Positions 53,900 through 62,722 of a DNA stretch of 64,000 bases are shown here, one piece after another (the first letter of the stretch is position 1; each line of letters begins with the position of its first letter). This DNA comes from a virus. The notes under the pieces are model-generated. The model was not told the origin of the DNA. It worked only from the letters and a program-made list of their open reading frames with translations, and did not search any database. The position numbers and the translations under genes were made by a program. Location: IMG/VR virus record IMGVR_UViG_3300049846_000628, positions 1 to 64,000 of that record. One strand, given 5' to 3'.

Positions 53900-54454
53900 T
53901 CAGCTATCTGGGAATCTTGAGTCATCGTTTGCATCTGATGTTGTTGAAATTCCACCAGCAACTAATACCTCACTCTTGACTCTAAAGTTTCCATGAGTAT
54001 CAACATATGTAGTTACGCCAACCCAACCAGAGTGTGCAACTGCATATGCTGCATTTTTACCACCGACAGTTCTACCAGCAGCAACAGCAACCTCAAGTTG
54101 ATCTACACCAAATACAGATGAAAATCTATTTGCTTTTACATCTGGAGCAAAATATTGACCATCTTCAAGAGTGAATTTTGGTTTCTGAGTTACTGTGTAA
54201 GCAGCACCAACAATTCCACCATTGAGAGGAATTAAGAACTGAGTTGATCCAATTGAAAGTAAAGTTGCCGAAGTTATTCCAGTAACTACTGCTTGACCAT
54301 AAGTAGCACCAACACCAATTACAAGAATATCGCCTGTTGAAATTCCCGCAGTTACGAAAGTCGTTCCGCTTCCGGTTACTGTTTCGGTAGCAAGATTGAT
54401 TGTTATAGTTCCAGTTAGATTGCTTAAAGAATCTTTATTGCCCCAAAGAGCCAT
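53900..54454 (-). CDS. Virion structural protein (184 aa)
   Basis: MALWGNKDSLSNLTGTITIN and a beta-rich body with VTGSGTTFVTAGISTGDILV, then GWVGVTTYVDTHGNFRVKSE. The start MALWGNKD and fold type are characteristic of small cyanophage head or tail structural proteins. TATAAATA at 54485-54492 provides late transcription. Confidence 0.75.
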   Translation of the reverse strand: MALWGNKDSLSNLTGTITINLATETVTGSGTTFVTAGISTGDILVIGVGATYGQAVVTGITSATLLSIGSTQFLIPLNGGIVGAAYTVTQKPKFTLEDGQYFAPDVKANRFSSVFGVDQLEVAVAAGRTVGGKNAAYAVAHSGWVGVTTYVDTHGNFRVKSEVLVAGGISTTSDANDDSRFPDS

Positions 54455-54484
54455 GTTTTCTTACCTATAATTCTTTTATACTGA

Positions 54485-54521
54485 TATTTATAAAAAAAGG
54501 AGACCTTTACTTTCGGTCTCC
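54485..54521 (-). terminator. Terminator with late promoter on its U-tract
   Basis: GGAGACC-GAAAGTAAA-GGTCTCC (54499-54521), then TTTTTT running into TATAAATA (54485-54492). Ends the 586-residue gene and starts the structural gene downstream. Confidence 0.82.
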
Positions 54522-54542
54522 TATCTTCTGATTTTTTAGAAA

Positions 54543-56303
54543 TCAGTCAAACCTAGAACTTTGATTCTCTTCAGATCTACGAGCAGCAGCGCGACGCAGT
54601 GCTACTCTTTGTGCTGGTGATTGTGGAGCACCATACTGACCAGCAACTGGTGGTTTTTTACCAGGGACTTTTTTACGTTGTCCAGCAGGTTTTCCAGTTT
54701 GCTGACGCATAGCATCTTTTACAATCTCAACAGCTCTATTTCTTGGTGCTCTTGGAGTTCCTGCTTCCTTTTCTTCCCTTCTTCTTTCATCAATGACTTC
54801 ACCTTCTGGTTCATAAGACTGATTTACAACTTGCTGAGTTCTAGCGGCAACTTGTTTTTGTAAAGGAGTTTGTGGTCTGCGCTTATCGATAATCTGTTTA
54901 TTTTGATTTGATCCAGCACCAAGAGATTGACCAGCTTGACGAATAGCACCCTTAACTGCAAATCCTACAGGATCGGCCAAGTTTCTTTGAAAGTTTCTGG
55001 CACCTTGTTCTGCAGATGTTTTTGGATTTGCACCTATAGCACCAGCAAGTCTTGATAATCCAACACCAATACCCATCCCCTCATCAACGGTTTCTTCAGA
55101 AGCAACCATTACAATAGGGTTTTTAACACCCATTGCTCTCAACTTATTCTTAGCAAGATTGATTTTAGTTGGAAGTTCTCTAGCATCCCCGATTGAACCC
55201 TCACCCTTCTTAAGTTTTGGTTCATTATCACATCCACAATCTGCTTCCTCTTTATGAACTGGAAGACCTTTATGCTTGGTTTTAGCAAATTTCTTTGCCT
55301 CTTTCTTGCTCATTCCCGCTGCTGCTTTTGCAACTTCAGGAGATGCTGCTGGTTTACCTTGCTTTGCAGCATAAACCATTCCCATAAAGCGTTGCTGCGC
55401 TTGACTTACTGCCTTTTCAACAATAAATGGTCCTTCCATTTCGTGATGTGCGACCATTGTAGAAGATATTCTAGCACTTCCTGGTGCTTGAGGGGAAATA
55501 ACGACCTTGTTCTTACCCTTCATCACATCAATCTTTTTATCATTCGCATCAGGATTAGATGATTCACCTTCGTGAATAAAATCCTCACTTACACCTTTTC
55601 TTTTTGAAATTGCAGCACCACGAACTTTTCTACGATTCAGAAGATAAGAATCAGTCTTATCCTTATCTCCATTATTATCGATATCGCCATCTTCTTTACC
55701 AACAGGATCTAAACCTTTACCTGCTTTTGCTCTTGCAGTTTGCTCGCCCTTTTTCTTTTCACCCTCATAAGGTTCACCATATCCAGTCATTTCAACAGAT
55801 TCAATATTTGGATTTGCACGAAGATCATTAATTTTTTGACGATCGGCATATCTTACATATGAACGACCATCTTTTCCAGTAACTCTTACCTTATACTTTC
55901 TATGCTCAGCAGTATCTAACTTCTCCATATAAGTTAGACGAATTGGTTCTTCTTCTTTCTCAACACCCTCCACAAAAACCTTATAGAGTGCAGATGCAAT
56001 ACTATTGGAAGCAAGTTCTTCAATCTGATAGTCTTCTTTCATTTGACCACCCTTACCAAAGAGTTTTTGCTTTACCAGAGTCTTTTCTTGCTGACTCATA
56101 CTACTATTCGCCATATATTGGGAATACGCTTGCTGAAGAGGAAGTTCTTCTCTTCTAGCACGATAGCGAATATCATAAATCGCTTGCTTTACTCTTTTCT
56201 CAGGCGACTTTCCACCCTCTTCCTTTTTATCCTTACCACCACCAACGGCGGCAGCAGGAGCATGTTTTCTTGCTGGAAGCTCTTCAGCAATATGTTTTTT
56301 CAT
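54543..56303 (-). CDS. Large virion-associated protein with DUF3008 and EF-hand-like motif (586 aa)
   Basis: Charged, mostly disordered. KEDGDIDNNGDKDKTDSYL near residue 215 is an EF-hand/dockerin-type calcium loop. SQAQQRFMGMVYAAKQGKPA followed by GMSKKEAKKFAKTKHKGLP near 305-350 is the DUF3008 pattern. A CGCDNE pair lies near 360. C-terminal basic repeats (RRREEKEAGTPRAP). Probably an internal or prohead virion protein. Confidence 0.75.
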   Translation of the reverse strand: MKKHIAEELPARKHAPAAAVGGGKDKKEEGGKSPEKRVKQAIYDIRYRARREELPLQQAYSQYMANSSMSQQEKTLVKQKLFGKGGQMKEDYQIEELASNSIASALYKVFVEGVEKEEEPIRLTYMEKLDTAEHRKYKVRVTGKDGRSYVRYADRQKINDLRANPNIESVEMTGYGEPYEGEKKKGEQTARAKAGKGLDPVGKEDGDIDNNGDKDKTDSYLLNRRKVRGAAISKRKGVSEDFIHEGESSNPDANDKKIDVMKGKNKVVISPQAPGSARISSTMVAHHEMEGPFIVEKAVSQAQQRFMGMVYAAKQGKPAASPEVAKAAAGMSKKEAKKFAKTKHKGLPVHKEEADCGCDNEPKLKKGEGSIGDARELPTKINLAKNKLRAMGVKNPIVMVASEETVDEGMGIGVGLSRLAGAIGANPKTSAEQGARNFQRNLADPVGFAVKGAIRQAGQSLGAGSNQNKQIIDKRRPQTPLQKQVAARTQQVVNQSYEPEGEVIDERRREEKEAGTPRAPRNRAVEIVKDAMRQQTGKPAGQRKKVPGKKPPVAGQYGAPQSPAQRVALRRAAARRSEENQSSRFD

Positions 56304-56314
56304 GAGAAAATTTA

Positions 56315-57619
56315 CTACTTACGCTTTTTTCTATACTTATTTATGAAATCAATTCCGTATGCTACACCACCAGGTTGTAAATTCTCTTTACCAGTTCCAA
56401 CAGCACCTGGAGTTTGCTTAGCAGCATACTTAAAATATCCTGTTGTTCCAATCAAAGTATTTGGTTTTCCAGGTTCACGATACATTCTGCTCATTTTTGT
56501 CTCAGTATATTCTCTCAAATCTTTAATCCAAGACTTGAACATCATACCAGACTCGCTTACACAAATCAGATAGTTAGTTCCTCTACGAATGATACGACCA
56601 ACCATACCAGTGTTGAGATTTTCTACTACCTCACCAATTCTAAAAATAGATTCTTGCAAGTAATTTTCACGAAGATTTTTAAAGTCAAACTTAGGTGCAA
56701 TCTCCCAAATATCCCATCCTTCTTTTACGCTCATCGCACCACGAAGAATATTGAATAATTCTTTTGCTTCTGCTGGTTTTACTTCAGGAGGAAGACCTGA
56801 TCTAAAAGTTTTAAAATCATTTTCAGCGGCAGCAAGTCTCATCCTTGATGCAGACATTCCTTCTACACCTTGAGCATCAGGATCTCTGTCTCCAGCAGAT
56901 ACAACTTCAATATTATCAAAATTATAAAGTTGACCATTATATTGGTTGGAAAGTTTTTCAAATTCTTTAACTCTATCACCACCACCAACAATTCTCACAC
57001 CAGCATAACCATTATTATGAGCCATCTTCAATACATCAAAGATAGTCTTTGTGTTTGCATCATTAACGATATTCCCAGCGTGATTGGGATAAAACTTTTG
57101 CATATAATTAATCTTAGTATCAGGATCAAGAGGATTCTTCTTCTTATCCTGACTACGTGATGGGAAGATTAAATATTGCCCATCTTTATCTTGTGATGCT
57201 GCTGCAGCCGCTACATCCATCAACTGCTGATGCCCAATCGTTGGTGGATTAAAACGACCAAAAGCAACTGTAAGAGTTCCTTTCGTTTTAGGAACTGGTA
57301 AATACTGAGCAGGTGGTTGTTCCTCTGCTGCTGCCTGTTGTTCAGGGGCAGGTGCTTGTTGTTGAACTTCTGGTTGTTGAACTAATGCTGGATCAGTATA
57401 TCCTGGAGAAGCAATTGTCTTTTCCTTCTCAGTTTGTGCTGGATCTTTTCCTCCAACTCTTTGGCGCTTATTATAAAACTTAAGTTTCCCACCTTCAGTT
57501 TTCGCTACAAACTCTCCCTGACGGTCATACCAACCGCCGTGACCATCACCAACAAGACCAAGACGCTGTGCTTGCTGAGAGGCAGATGCTTCTGCTATAA
57601 ATTGGAAAAAACTTTTCAT
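56315..57619 (-). CDS. Virion-type protein with nucleotidyltransferase domain (434 aa)
   Basis: The start MKSFFQFIAEASASQQAQRL resembles other virion proteins here. Residues about 112-265 are a cytidylyltransferase fold: TLTVAFGRFNPPTIGHQQLM (GRFNPxTxGH for HxGH), VRIVGGGDRVKEFEKL and VEGMSASRMRLAAAENDF (ISxTxxR-like). It may form or hydrolyse a nucleotide-phosphate bond, perhaps an NAD- or CDP-linked reaction, inside the virion or core. Function in infection unknown. Confidence 0.8.
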   Translation of the reverse strand: MKSFFQFIAEASASQQAQRLGLVGDGHGGWYDRQGEFVAKTEGGKLKFYNKRQRVGGKDPAQTEKEKTIASPGYTDPALVQQPEVQQQAPAPEQQAAAEEQPPAQYLPVPKTKGTLTVAFGRFNPPTIGHQQLMDVAAAAASQDKDGQYLIFPSRSQDKKKNPLDPDTKINYMQKFYPNHAGNIVNDANTKTIFDVLKMAHNNGYAGVRIVGGGDRVKEFEKLSNQYNGQLYNFDNIEVVSAGDRDPDAQGVEGMSASRMRLAAAENDFKTFRSGLPPEVKPAEAKELFNILRGAMSVKEGWDIWEIAPKFDFKNLRENYLQESIFRIGEVVENLNTGMVGRIIRRGTNYLICVSESGMMFKSWIKDLREYTETKMSRMYREPGKPNTLIGTTGYFKYAAKQTPGAVGTGKENLQPGGVAYGIDFINKYRKKRK

Positions 57620-57668
57620 TATTTACTTAATATTGTGTAACCAATTACTCCTTGTAATTATATTTATC

Positions 57669-58592
57669 CTACACAAATCTTGCTACTGTTCGTCCCCCAA
57701 GTGGATTTATAGTTATTCTAGCACCTTTTATGCCGTGATCACTTCTATCTCCCTTATAAACAGCCAATAATATTGGTTCGTACCCACCAGTTATCCTTTC
57801 ACCGTTGTTCATTTTGTGACCAGAAGATGTAAGTTCATAATATGTTCCTCTCTTTATAATATTCAATGTTCCCTGCATTGTTACATCTACATTATTTTCA
57901 CCAACAGGTCCACCATAATCTTTACCATAGACTGCTAGTTTTTTCAACATTTCATCTTGAATTTTTCTACCAACTGTCGTTGCTGGTGGAATTCCATTTG
58001 GAAACATTTCACGCAATGTGTTTATGAACGCTTGAGTTTCTGGGTGATTATAAATCGTGGGTTCAACTCTCAATGAAGTTCCTGCCCATTGTTGAAACCC
58101 TCTTGGTCCAGATCCTGCCTTATGAGATACGTGCCCAACATATCCATTCTGACCTAAGAAATGAAAATCACACTTTGGAGTTCCTGGAGTGCTTTCACAA
58201 AGTCCAGCCTGATATGTATTTTTTCCAACCTTTAAGGGTATAAAATCACTACCAGAAGAATCCATTATCTTCTTTAACTGCGTATTTAATCTTGCAATTT
58301 CAGCATCTTCTTGTGCCGTTGTTGCCTGTGTTCTACCAGAAAATTCAGAATCTTTGTATAGTTCTGTAAGTCTTATATTCTGACCATTTTCAGTAAGCAG
58401 AACAATAGATTGACCCTGCTTAAATTTATTAAAACTAGTAATATTGGTCAACTCTTTAAGAATTGATTTACTTAACTTTATACCCTTTCCATTTCCATTA
58501 TCTAATTTAAATTCTTTACCGTTACGGATTCTAGACAGAAAAATATTAAAATTATTTCTTTTCCCAAGTTCTGCTACTGATAAAGAAGCCAT
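57669..58592 (-). CDS. Hypothetical/virion protein (307 aa)
   Basis: MASLSVAELGKRNNFNIFLS, KLDNGNGKGIKLSKSILKEL, then a second domain with CDFHFLGQNGYVGHVSHKAG and DVTMQGTLNIIKRGTYYELT. The pattern GHVSHKAG resembles nuclease or DNA-binding folds, but no family can be named with confidence. Located just downstream of two tRNAs. Confidence 0.65.
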   Translation of the reverse strand: MASLSVAELGKRNNFNIFLSRIRNGKEFKLDNGNGKGIKLSKSILKELTNITSFNKFKQGQSIVLLTENGQNIRLTELYKDSEFSGRTQATTAQEDAEIARLNTQLKKIMDSSGSDFIPLKVGKNTYQAGLCESTPGTPKCDFHFLGQNGYVGHVSHKAGSGPRGFQQWAGTSLRVEPTIYNHPETQAFINTLREMFPNGIPPATTVGRKIQDEMLKKLAVYGKDYGGPVGENNVDVTMQGTLNIIKRGTYYELTSSGHKMNNGERITGGYEPILLAVYKGDRSDHGIKGARITINPLGGRTVARFV

Positions 58593-58608
58593 TTTTATTT
58601 TTATTTAG

Positions 58609-58681
58609 TACCCGTGAGAAGATTCGAACTTCCACTGTATGGATTCTAAGTCCACCCTCTCTACCGTTGGAGTACACGGGC
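58609..58681 (-). tRNA. tRNA with UAG anticodon (Leu codon CUA), short variable arm
   Basis: Acceptor GCCCGTG/CACGGGT, D-arm CTC/GAG, anticodon stem GTGGA/TCCAT around CTTAGAA (anticodon TAG), 5-base variable loop, T-arm GGAAG-TTCGAAT-CTTCT, discriminator A. By anticodon it should be leucine, but leucine tRNAs have a long variable arm, so its charging is uncertain. Confidence 0.85.
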
Positions 58682-58685
58682 AAAG

Positions 58686-58758
58686 TGGAGAATAGGAGAC
58701 TCGAACTCCTGACACCCGCCTTGCAAAGGCGATGCTCTACCAACTGAGCTAATTCCCC
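58686..58758 (-). tRNA. tRNA-Ala(UGC)
   Basis: Acceptor GGGGAAT/ATTCTCC, anticodon stem CGCCT/AGGCG around TTGCAA (anticodon TGC), T-arm CAGGA-GTTCGAG-TCTCCT. Four bases from the preceding tRNA. Confidence 0.96.
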
Positions 58759-58773
58759 AAGAAAAGAATTATA

Positions 58774-59178
58774 TCACCTAATGGGCATCAGGTCAAATAA
58801 TTCTGGATGAATTGATCCATATTTTCTCATAATTTCACCCGCCTTAGCATTCGCCTGATTTTCAGTAGGACTACCTGCTTTAGGACTTCTATCTACACCC
58901 TTCTCCATATGTTGTTTATAATGAACAAATTCGTGAGCAAGGGTTCTAAAAATGTCCATTGGATGACGATTAACAATGCTCAAATGAATTACATTTTCTT
59001 TTGAGATTACACCAAATGCTGCAATACTTTTAGCAAAGTCAACATCATCCATAAGAATGATTGGAATATCATAAGTAAGTTGAAGTTCCCGCTTAAGGAA
59101 GATCAAGAACCTTTTGAGCATTACTTCAAATTGAACTCTTGTAGTTGGTCTTCCTTTTCTTTTACCAATCAAAGACAT
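58774..59178 (-). CDS. Zincin-type metallopeptidase-like protein (134 aa)
   Basis: IFRTLAHEFVHYKQHMEKGV contains HExxH (HEFVH), with a downstream Glu in SPTENQANAKAGEIM as possible third ligand. It has no signal peptide. Such small zincins may act in prohead maturation or on host proteins; unproven. Start follows TATAATAAATA. Confidence 0.78.
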   Translation of the reverse strand: MSLIGKRKGRPTTRVQFEVMLKRFLIFLKRELQLTYDIPIILMDDVDFAKSIAAFGVISKENVIHLSIVNRHPMDIFRTLAHEFVHYKQHMEKGVDRSPKAGSPTENQANAKAGEIMRKYGSIHPELFDLMPIR

Positions 59179-59193
59179 TTTTTAAAATATTTA

Positions 59194-59379
59194 TTATACA
59201 CCAAGAACGGCACCAAGATTATCATCAATATCTTGAATAACAGCACGAATATCAGTAATGCGAGGAGGTATACTCACTTCATCGTAAGTATATCCCCTTT
59301 GTGCTTCAAAAAGAATTTGACGAACTGCAGCAGCACTGCGGGCATTCATTTTAAGAGTTACTTGTTTTTCTTTAGTCAT
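59194..59379 (-). CDS. Hypothetical protein (61 aa)
   Basis: MTKEKQVTLKMNARSAAAVR then QILFEAQRGYTYDEVSIPPR. Helical; ATGA overlap with MazG. No domain recognised. Confidence 0.7.
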   Translation of the reverse strand: MTKEKQVTLKMNARSAAAVRQILFEAQRGYTYDEVSIPPRITDIRAVIQDIDDNLGAVLGV

Positions 59380-59792
59380 CGGTCATCAGCAGCACGGTTT
59401 TCAGAGAAGTAAACATCAAAGGCACCTTCAGGATAACGCTTGAGAAGTTTTTGCACATTACGGGCAACGACATCATCAAGAGTAACGTCCAGAGCCATAC
59501 AGGCTTGTGCAACATACCACATAATATCACCCAGTTCGATAATCAGGTGCTCACGATTATCTTCATTGTAAGGTTTGCCTTGGAACACCATCTTTTTGAC
59601 GATTTCCATAAACTCACCACCTTCGGCATTGATACCAACAGCAGCAGTCAGGAGTCGCTCAATGTTTGCACCTTTCTCATCAAGGGCAACCAGGCGATCA
59701 GACAGAGCAAGGAAGTCTTTGGATGCATCAGAAGTTACGGCATCCACAAACTCAGCATACTTATCAAAATCTACGTGTTTAGCAGTTTCCAT
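59376..59792 (-). CDS. mazG: MazG-type nucleotide pyrophosphohydrolase (138 aa)
   Basis: INAEGGEFMEIVKKMVFQGK followed by EHLIIELGDIMWYVAQACMA gives the ExxE...ExxD magnesium-binding pattern of MazG. It hydrolyses nucleoside triphosphates, and cyanophage versions have been proposed to modulate ppGpp or remove dGTP/dCTP from host DNA. Overlaps gp41 by one base. Confidence 0.93.
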   Translation of the reverse strand: METAKHVDFDKYAEFVDAVTSDASKDFLALSDRLVALDEKGANIERLLTAAVGINAEGGEFMEIVKKMVFQGKPYNEDNREHLIIELGDIMWYVAQACMALDVTLDDVVARNVQKLLKRYPEGAFDVYFSENRAADDR

Positions 59793-61171
59793 TAAAATTT
59801 AAATCCTTCGAACGACTTTTTAGGTTTTTTGTCTTCATAATCATTATACTCGTCATCTTGTCCAGAGTCAAGTATATCTTTTTGTGCAGACTGTTCACAA
59901 TCATACAGTCTCATTTTAGCACGGTCAATACCCACAATAAAACGCTTGTAAATCGTGGGATCATTATAGCGGTTCTTTAGTTGCTTCACCATAATCTGTC
60001 CCAACCCCTCAAGCTCTTCAGTGCTAATAAGGGCAAACATAAGATCAGCAGTAGCAGGGAGACCAAAGGATTCAGAAGTATCAGTAAGTTCAACATCGCT
60101 ATTGCCGTAACCTGAACGAGTGGTCTGAGTAGCGGAGACAATTGGGACATTAAACTCCACGGCGAGTCCTCTAAGTTCCTCCGCAATTGCTTTAATATAT
60201 GAATATGAATTGACAGAAAGGTTTGACTTATACCTGCTGGAAGCACATATATTAAGGTAATCAATGAAAATAATATCAGGTCTAAATGACTTCTTAAGTG
60301 AAAGTTCATTGAGAAGTGCCTTGAAATGTCCACTATGTGCTGATGCAGTAGGATACTCCTTAATTATAAGTGTGCCTTGAGTTTTTTTAGCAAGACTTGT
60401 AACCTTATTCTCAAACATCTGGCGAGGAAGATCTACCAATTGCTGAATGGGTACATTCAGAAGGTTTGCGTCAATTCTTTCAGCAATTCGCTCTTCCGCC
60501 ATTTCAAGCGTAATGTACAGAACGTTCCGTCCCTGGAGCAAGACGGAGCTAGCCACATGGCACATGAATAGAGACTTCCCGACACCCGTACCAGCAAGAG
60601 CGATGTTAAGAGTTTTGTTAGGGATCCCACCTTTCGTAATTTTATTAAAATACTCAAGATCAAATTCAATCTTGTCTTCTTGCCTGTGGTAAAACTCATA
60701 TCGTTCTTCATAGTTTTGTAAGTAGTCGTGTCCAATATTGTTATCAAAAGATACCGCTAGGGCATCAGAAAGAATGCTAGGAATCGCATCACGATTTTTC
60801 TTCTCACTATTTCCATCGGCAATATGGATAGATTCCATAAGAGCCAGGTAGATAGCACGATCCCTACACCACTTTTCAGTGGTATCAAGCAACCACTGTT
60901 TATCTACAGGAGAATCATTCAAAGAAGCACTGATAGATCTAATCTCTTTAATTTGATCTTCAGTTAGATCTGTACGATTCTCTACTTCAATGCTGAGTGC
61001 TTCAATTGTGATTGCCGAACCATATTTAACAATGAACTGTACAATCTCCTCAAAAATGATCTTTTCCGTCTTTTGCTCAAAATAATCTGGTTGAATGAAA
61101 GGTATGACCTTGCGCGAGTAGTCTTCATTGTAAATTAGATTCCTGAGAATAGTGGTTTCAATTCTTTCCAT
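59792..61171 (-). CDS. gp41: Replicative DNA helicase, T4 gp41-like (459 aa)
   Basis: DnaB family: LNIALAGTGVGKSLFMCHVA is Walker A, DIIFIDYLNICASSRYKS Walker B, and VEFNVPIVSATQTTRSGYGN the H3/H4 region. It unwinds DNA at the fork with the gp61 primase. Overlaps the 2OG oxygenase by one base. Confidence 0.96.
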   Translation of the reverse strand: MERIETTILRNLIYNEDYSRKVIPFIQPDYFEQKTEKIIFEEIVQFIVKYGSAITIEALSIEVENRTDLTEDQIKEIRSISASLNDSPVDKQWLLDTTEKWCRDRAIYLALMESIHIADGNSEKKNRDAIPSILSDALAVSFDNNIGHDYLQNYEERYEFYHRQEDKIEFDLEYFNKITKGGIPNKTLNIALAGTGVGKSLFMCHVASSVLLQGRNVLYITLEMAEERIAERIDANLLNVPIQQLVDLPRQMFENKVTSLAKKTQGTLIIKEYPTASAHSGHFKALLNELSLKKSFRPDIIFIDYLNICASSRYKSNLSVNSYSYIKAIAEELRGLAVEFNVPIVSATQTTRSGYGNSDVELTDTSESFGLPATADLMFALISTEELEGLGQIMVKQLKNRYNDPTIYKRFIVGIDRAKMRLYDCEQSAQKDILDSGQDDEYNDYEDKKPKKSFEGFKF

Positions 61172-61728
61172 TACTTATAATGCAGGTAGGCACTCATAAT
61201 ATATTTTGGAGAACTTATAGGAGGCTCTCCATAATGCGGATACATCCAAAGAGGAGGGAACATTATAAGAGTTCCCTTCTTCGGTTTAATGATTAAATCT
61301 TTAAAGACAGTGTTTCCTCCAGAATCAACATCATTCAAATACCACATAAAGGATAAAAACCTTCTAGCAGAAGAGTAATCAACAACATCTACGTGCGTAT
61401 CAAAACGATCTTCACCACCAGGATTATACTTCTTTATGCGAAATTGTTCAAGGGCGTGTTCTTGAGGAAAAACTCTAGGGTCAATAAATTCATAATACTT
61501 ATCACGATATTCAAATATCTTACCGATAATGTGATTATGAACTTTGCTAACTTCTGAAGTTAATTCTCTATTTTCTGTTAAATTAAATTGAGTGAAATTT
61601 GGCTTTCCTTCATTATCATAACGTTCGTGTTTATCAGAAACTTGGTCAAACAAAGAAATTAAAAAGTCACAAATTTCTGGTTCCAATGAATTCTCATAAA
61701 CACGAATGAGATCATTTAATTCATCCAT
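61171..61728 (-). CDS. 2OG-Fe(II) oxygenase, prolyl-4-hydroxylase-like (185 aa)
   Basis: RFDTHVDVVDYSSARRFLSF supplies the HxD iron ligands, YPHYGEPPISSPKYIMSAYL the distal His and the Lys/Arg that binds 2-oxoglutarate; GGNTVFKDLIIKPKKGTLIM is the core barrel. It hydroxylates an unknown substrate. Such genes are nearly universal in T4-like cyanophages. Start 61728 overlaps the uvsX stop by 8 bases. Confidence 0.93.
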   Translation of the reverse strand: MDELNDLIRVYENSLEPEICDFLISLFDQVSDKHERYDNEGKPNFTQFNLTENRELTSEVSKVHNHIIGKIFEYRDKYYEFIDPRVFPQEHALEQFRIKKYNPGGEDRFDTHVDVVDYSSARRFLSFMWYLNDVDSGGNTVFKDLIIKPKKGTLIMFPPLWMYPHYGEPPISSPKYIMSAYLHYK

Positions 61729-62722
61729 AAGAAAACTGTTCTTTTGCCGAAGCATCAAGTTGTTGCATTACTTCTTCAGTAAAATACTGATCGGGATTTT
61801 TTAAGATCTCTTTTGCGTAAAGTTTTTTACCATTGATCTCATAACGCCCCGCAACATTTTTCCAGAGTCCGCCGAGTTCCCCGAGTTCCAAAAGACCATA
61901 ATACCGATCAAGACCGCGCTCATCATAAAATAGACGGACTTCAACTTGTTGATTCTCCTTACTCAAACGCGACTTAGCAGTCTTTGCCTTAATAATGTTT
62001 CCGACAACTTCCTTTCCATCTTTTTCTTTTGACTTACTAAGATATATGATAGTAGAAGCGGCGTACTTAAGACCGCTACCACCACCCATCTCCTTTGTAG
62101 GAACATAAGCACCGATAACATCATAAGTATGGTTGGTAACAATCATAGGAATGTTTGCCTGCCCCAACTTCAAAGTGAGCATACGGAAAGCACCTTTCAC
62201 AAGTTGCGATTTAGTCATATCACGAACTTGCTTGTCGTTGAGTGCGTCAGTAATTTCTTTCTCAGTTGAAAGCATACCCAAAGAATCCAACACAAACATA
62301 CAAGGTTTGCGTTCACCTTCAGGTTTCTTAAGGTAAATATCCACCGCTTTGAGTGCCTTACCACGGAACTCTTCTACGGTGACAACATTAACCACGACAA
62401 GACGAGATGTGTCGATGCCGCGTGACTCCAAGAGTGATTTGGTAATAGCGGCTTCAGTATCAAAGTAGAGACAATACCCATCGGGGTTATTATCAAGAAA
62501 ATTCTTAACCACGGCGAGAGAGAAAAAAGTTTTTCCAGTAGAAGACTCTCCAGCAATAGCAGTAATCTTATTCCCAGATACGCCGCCAAATATGCTACCT
62601 GAAACCAGTGCATTAAAAATGTATGAACCCGTATCAACATAAGTCTCAGTCTCATCAATATCAGATGCTAGTTTGGTGTACTCTCCACCAACTTCTTTTA
62701 CAATTTCTTTAAGAAAATCCAT
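61721..62722 (-). CDS. uvsX: Recombinase UvsX (RecA-like, 333 aa)
   Basis: ITAIAGESSTGKTFFSLAVV is Walker A, PCMFVLDSLGMLSTEKEI Walker B, and IPMIVTNHTYDVIGAYVPTK follows with L2-like loop GGGSGLKYAASTIIYLSKSK. It catalyses strand exchange for repair and recombination-dependent replication. One-base overlap with gp43 downstream order. Confidence 0.96.
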   Translation of the reverse strand: MDFLKEIVKEVGGEYTKLASDIDETETYVDTGSYIFNALVSGSIFGGVSGNKITAIAGESSTGKTFFSLAVVKNFLDNNPDGYCLYFDTEAAITKSLLESRGIDTSRLVVVNVVTVEEFRGKALKAVDIYLKKPEGERKPCMFVLDSLGMLSTEKEITDALNDKQVRDMTKSQLVKGAFRMLTLKLGQANIPMIVTNHTYDVIGAYVPTKEMGGGSGLKYAASTIIYLSKSKEKDGKEVVGNIIKAKTAKSRLSKENQQVEVRLFYDERGLDRYYGLLELGELGGLWKNVAGRYEINGKKLYAKEILKNPDQYFTEEVMQQLDASAKEQFSYG

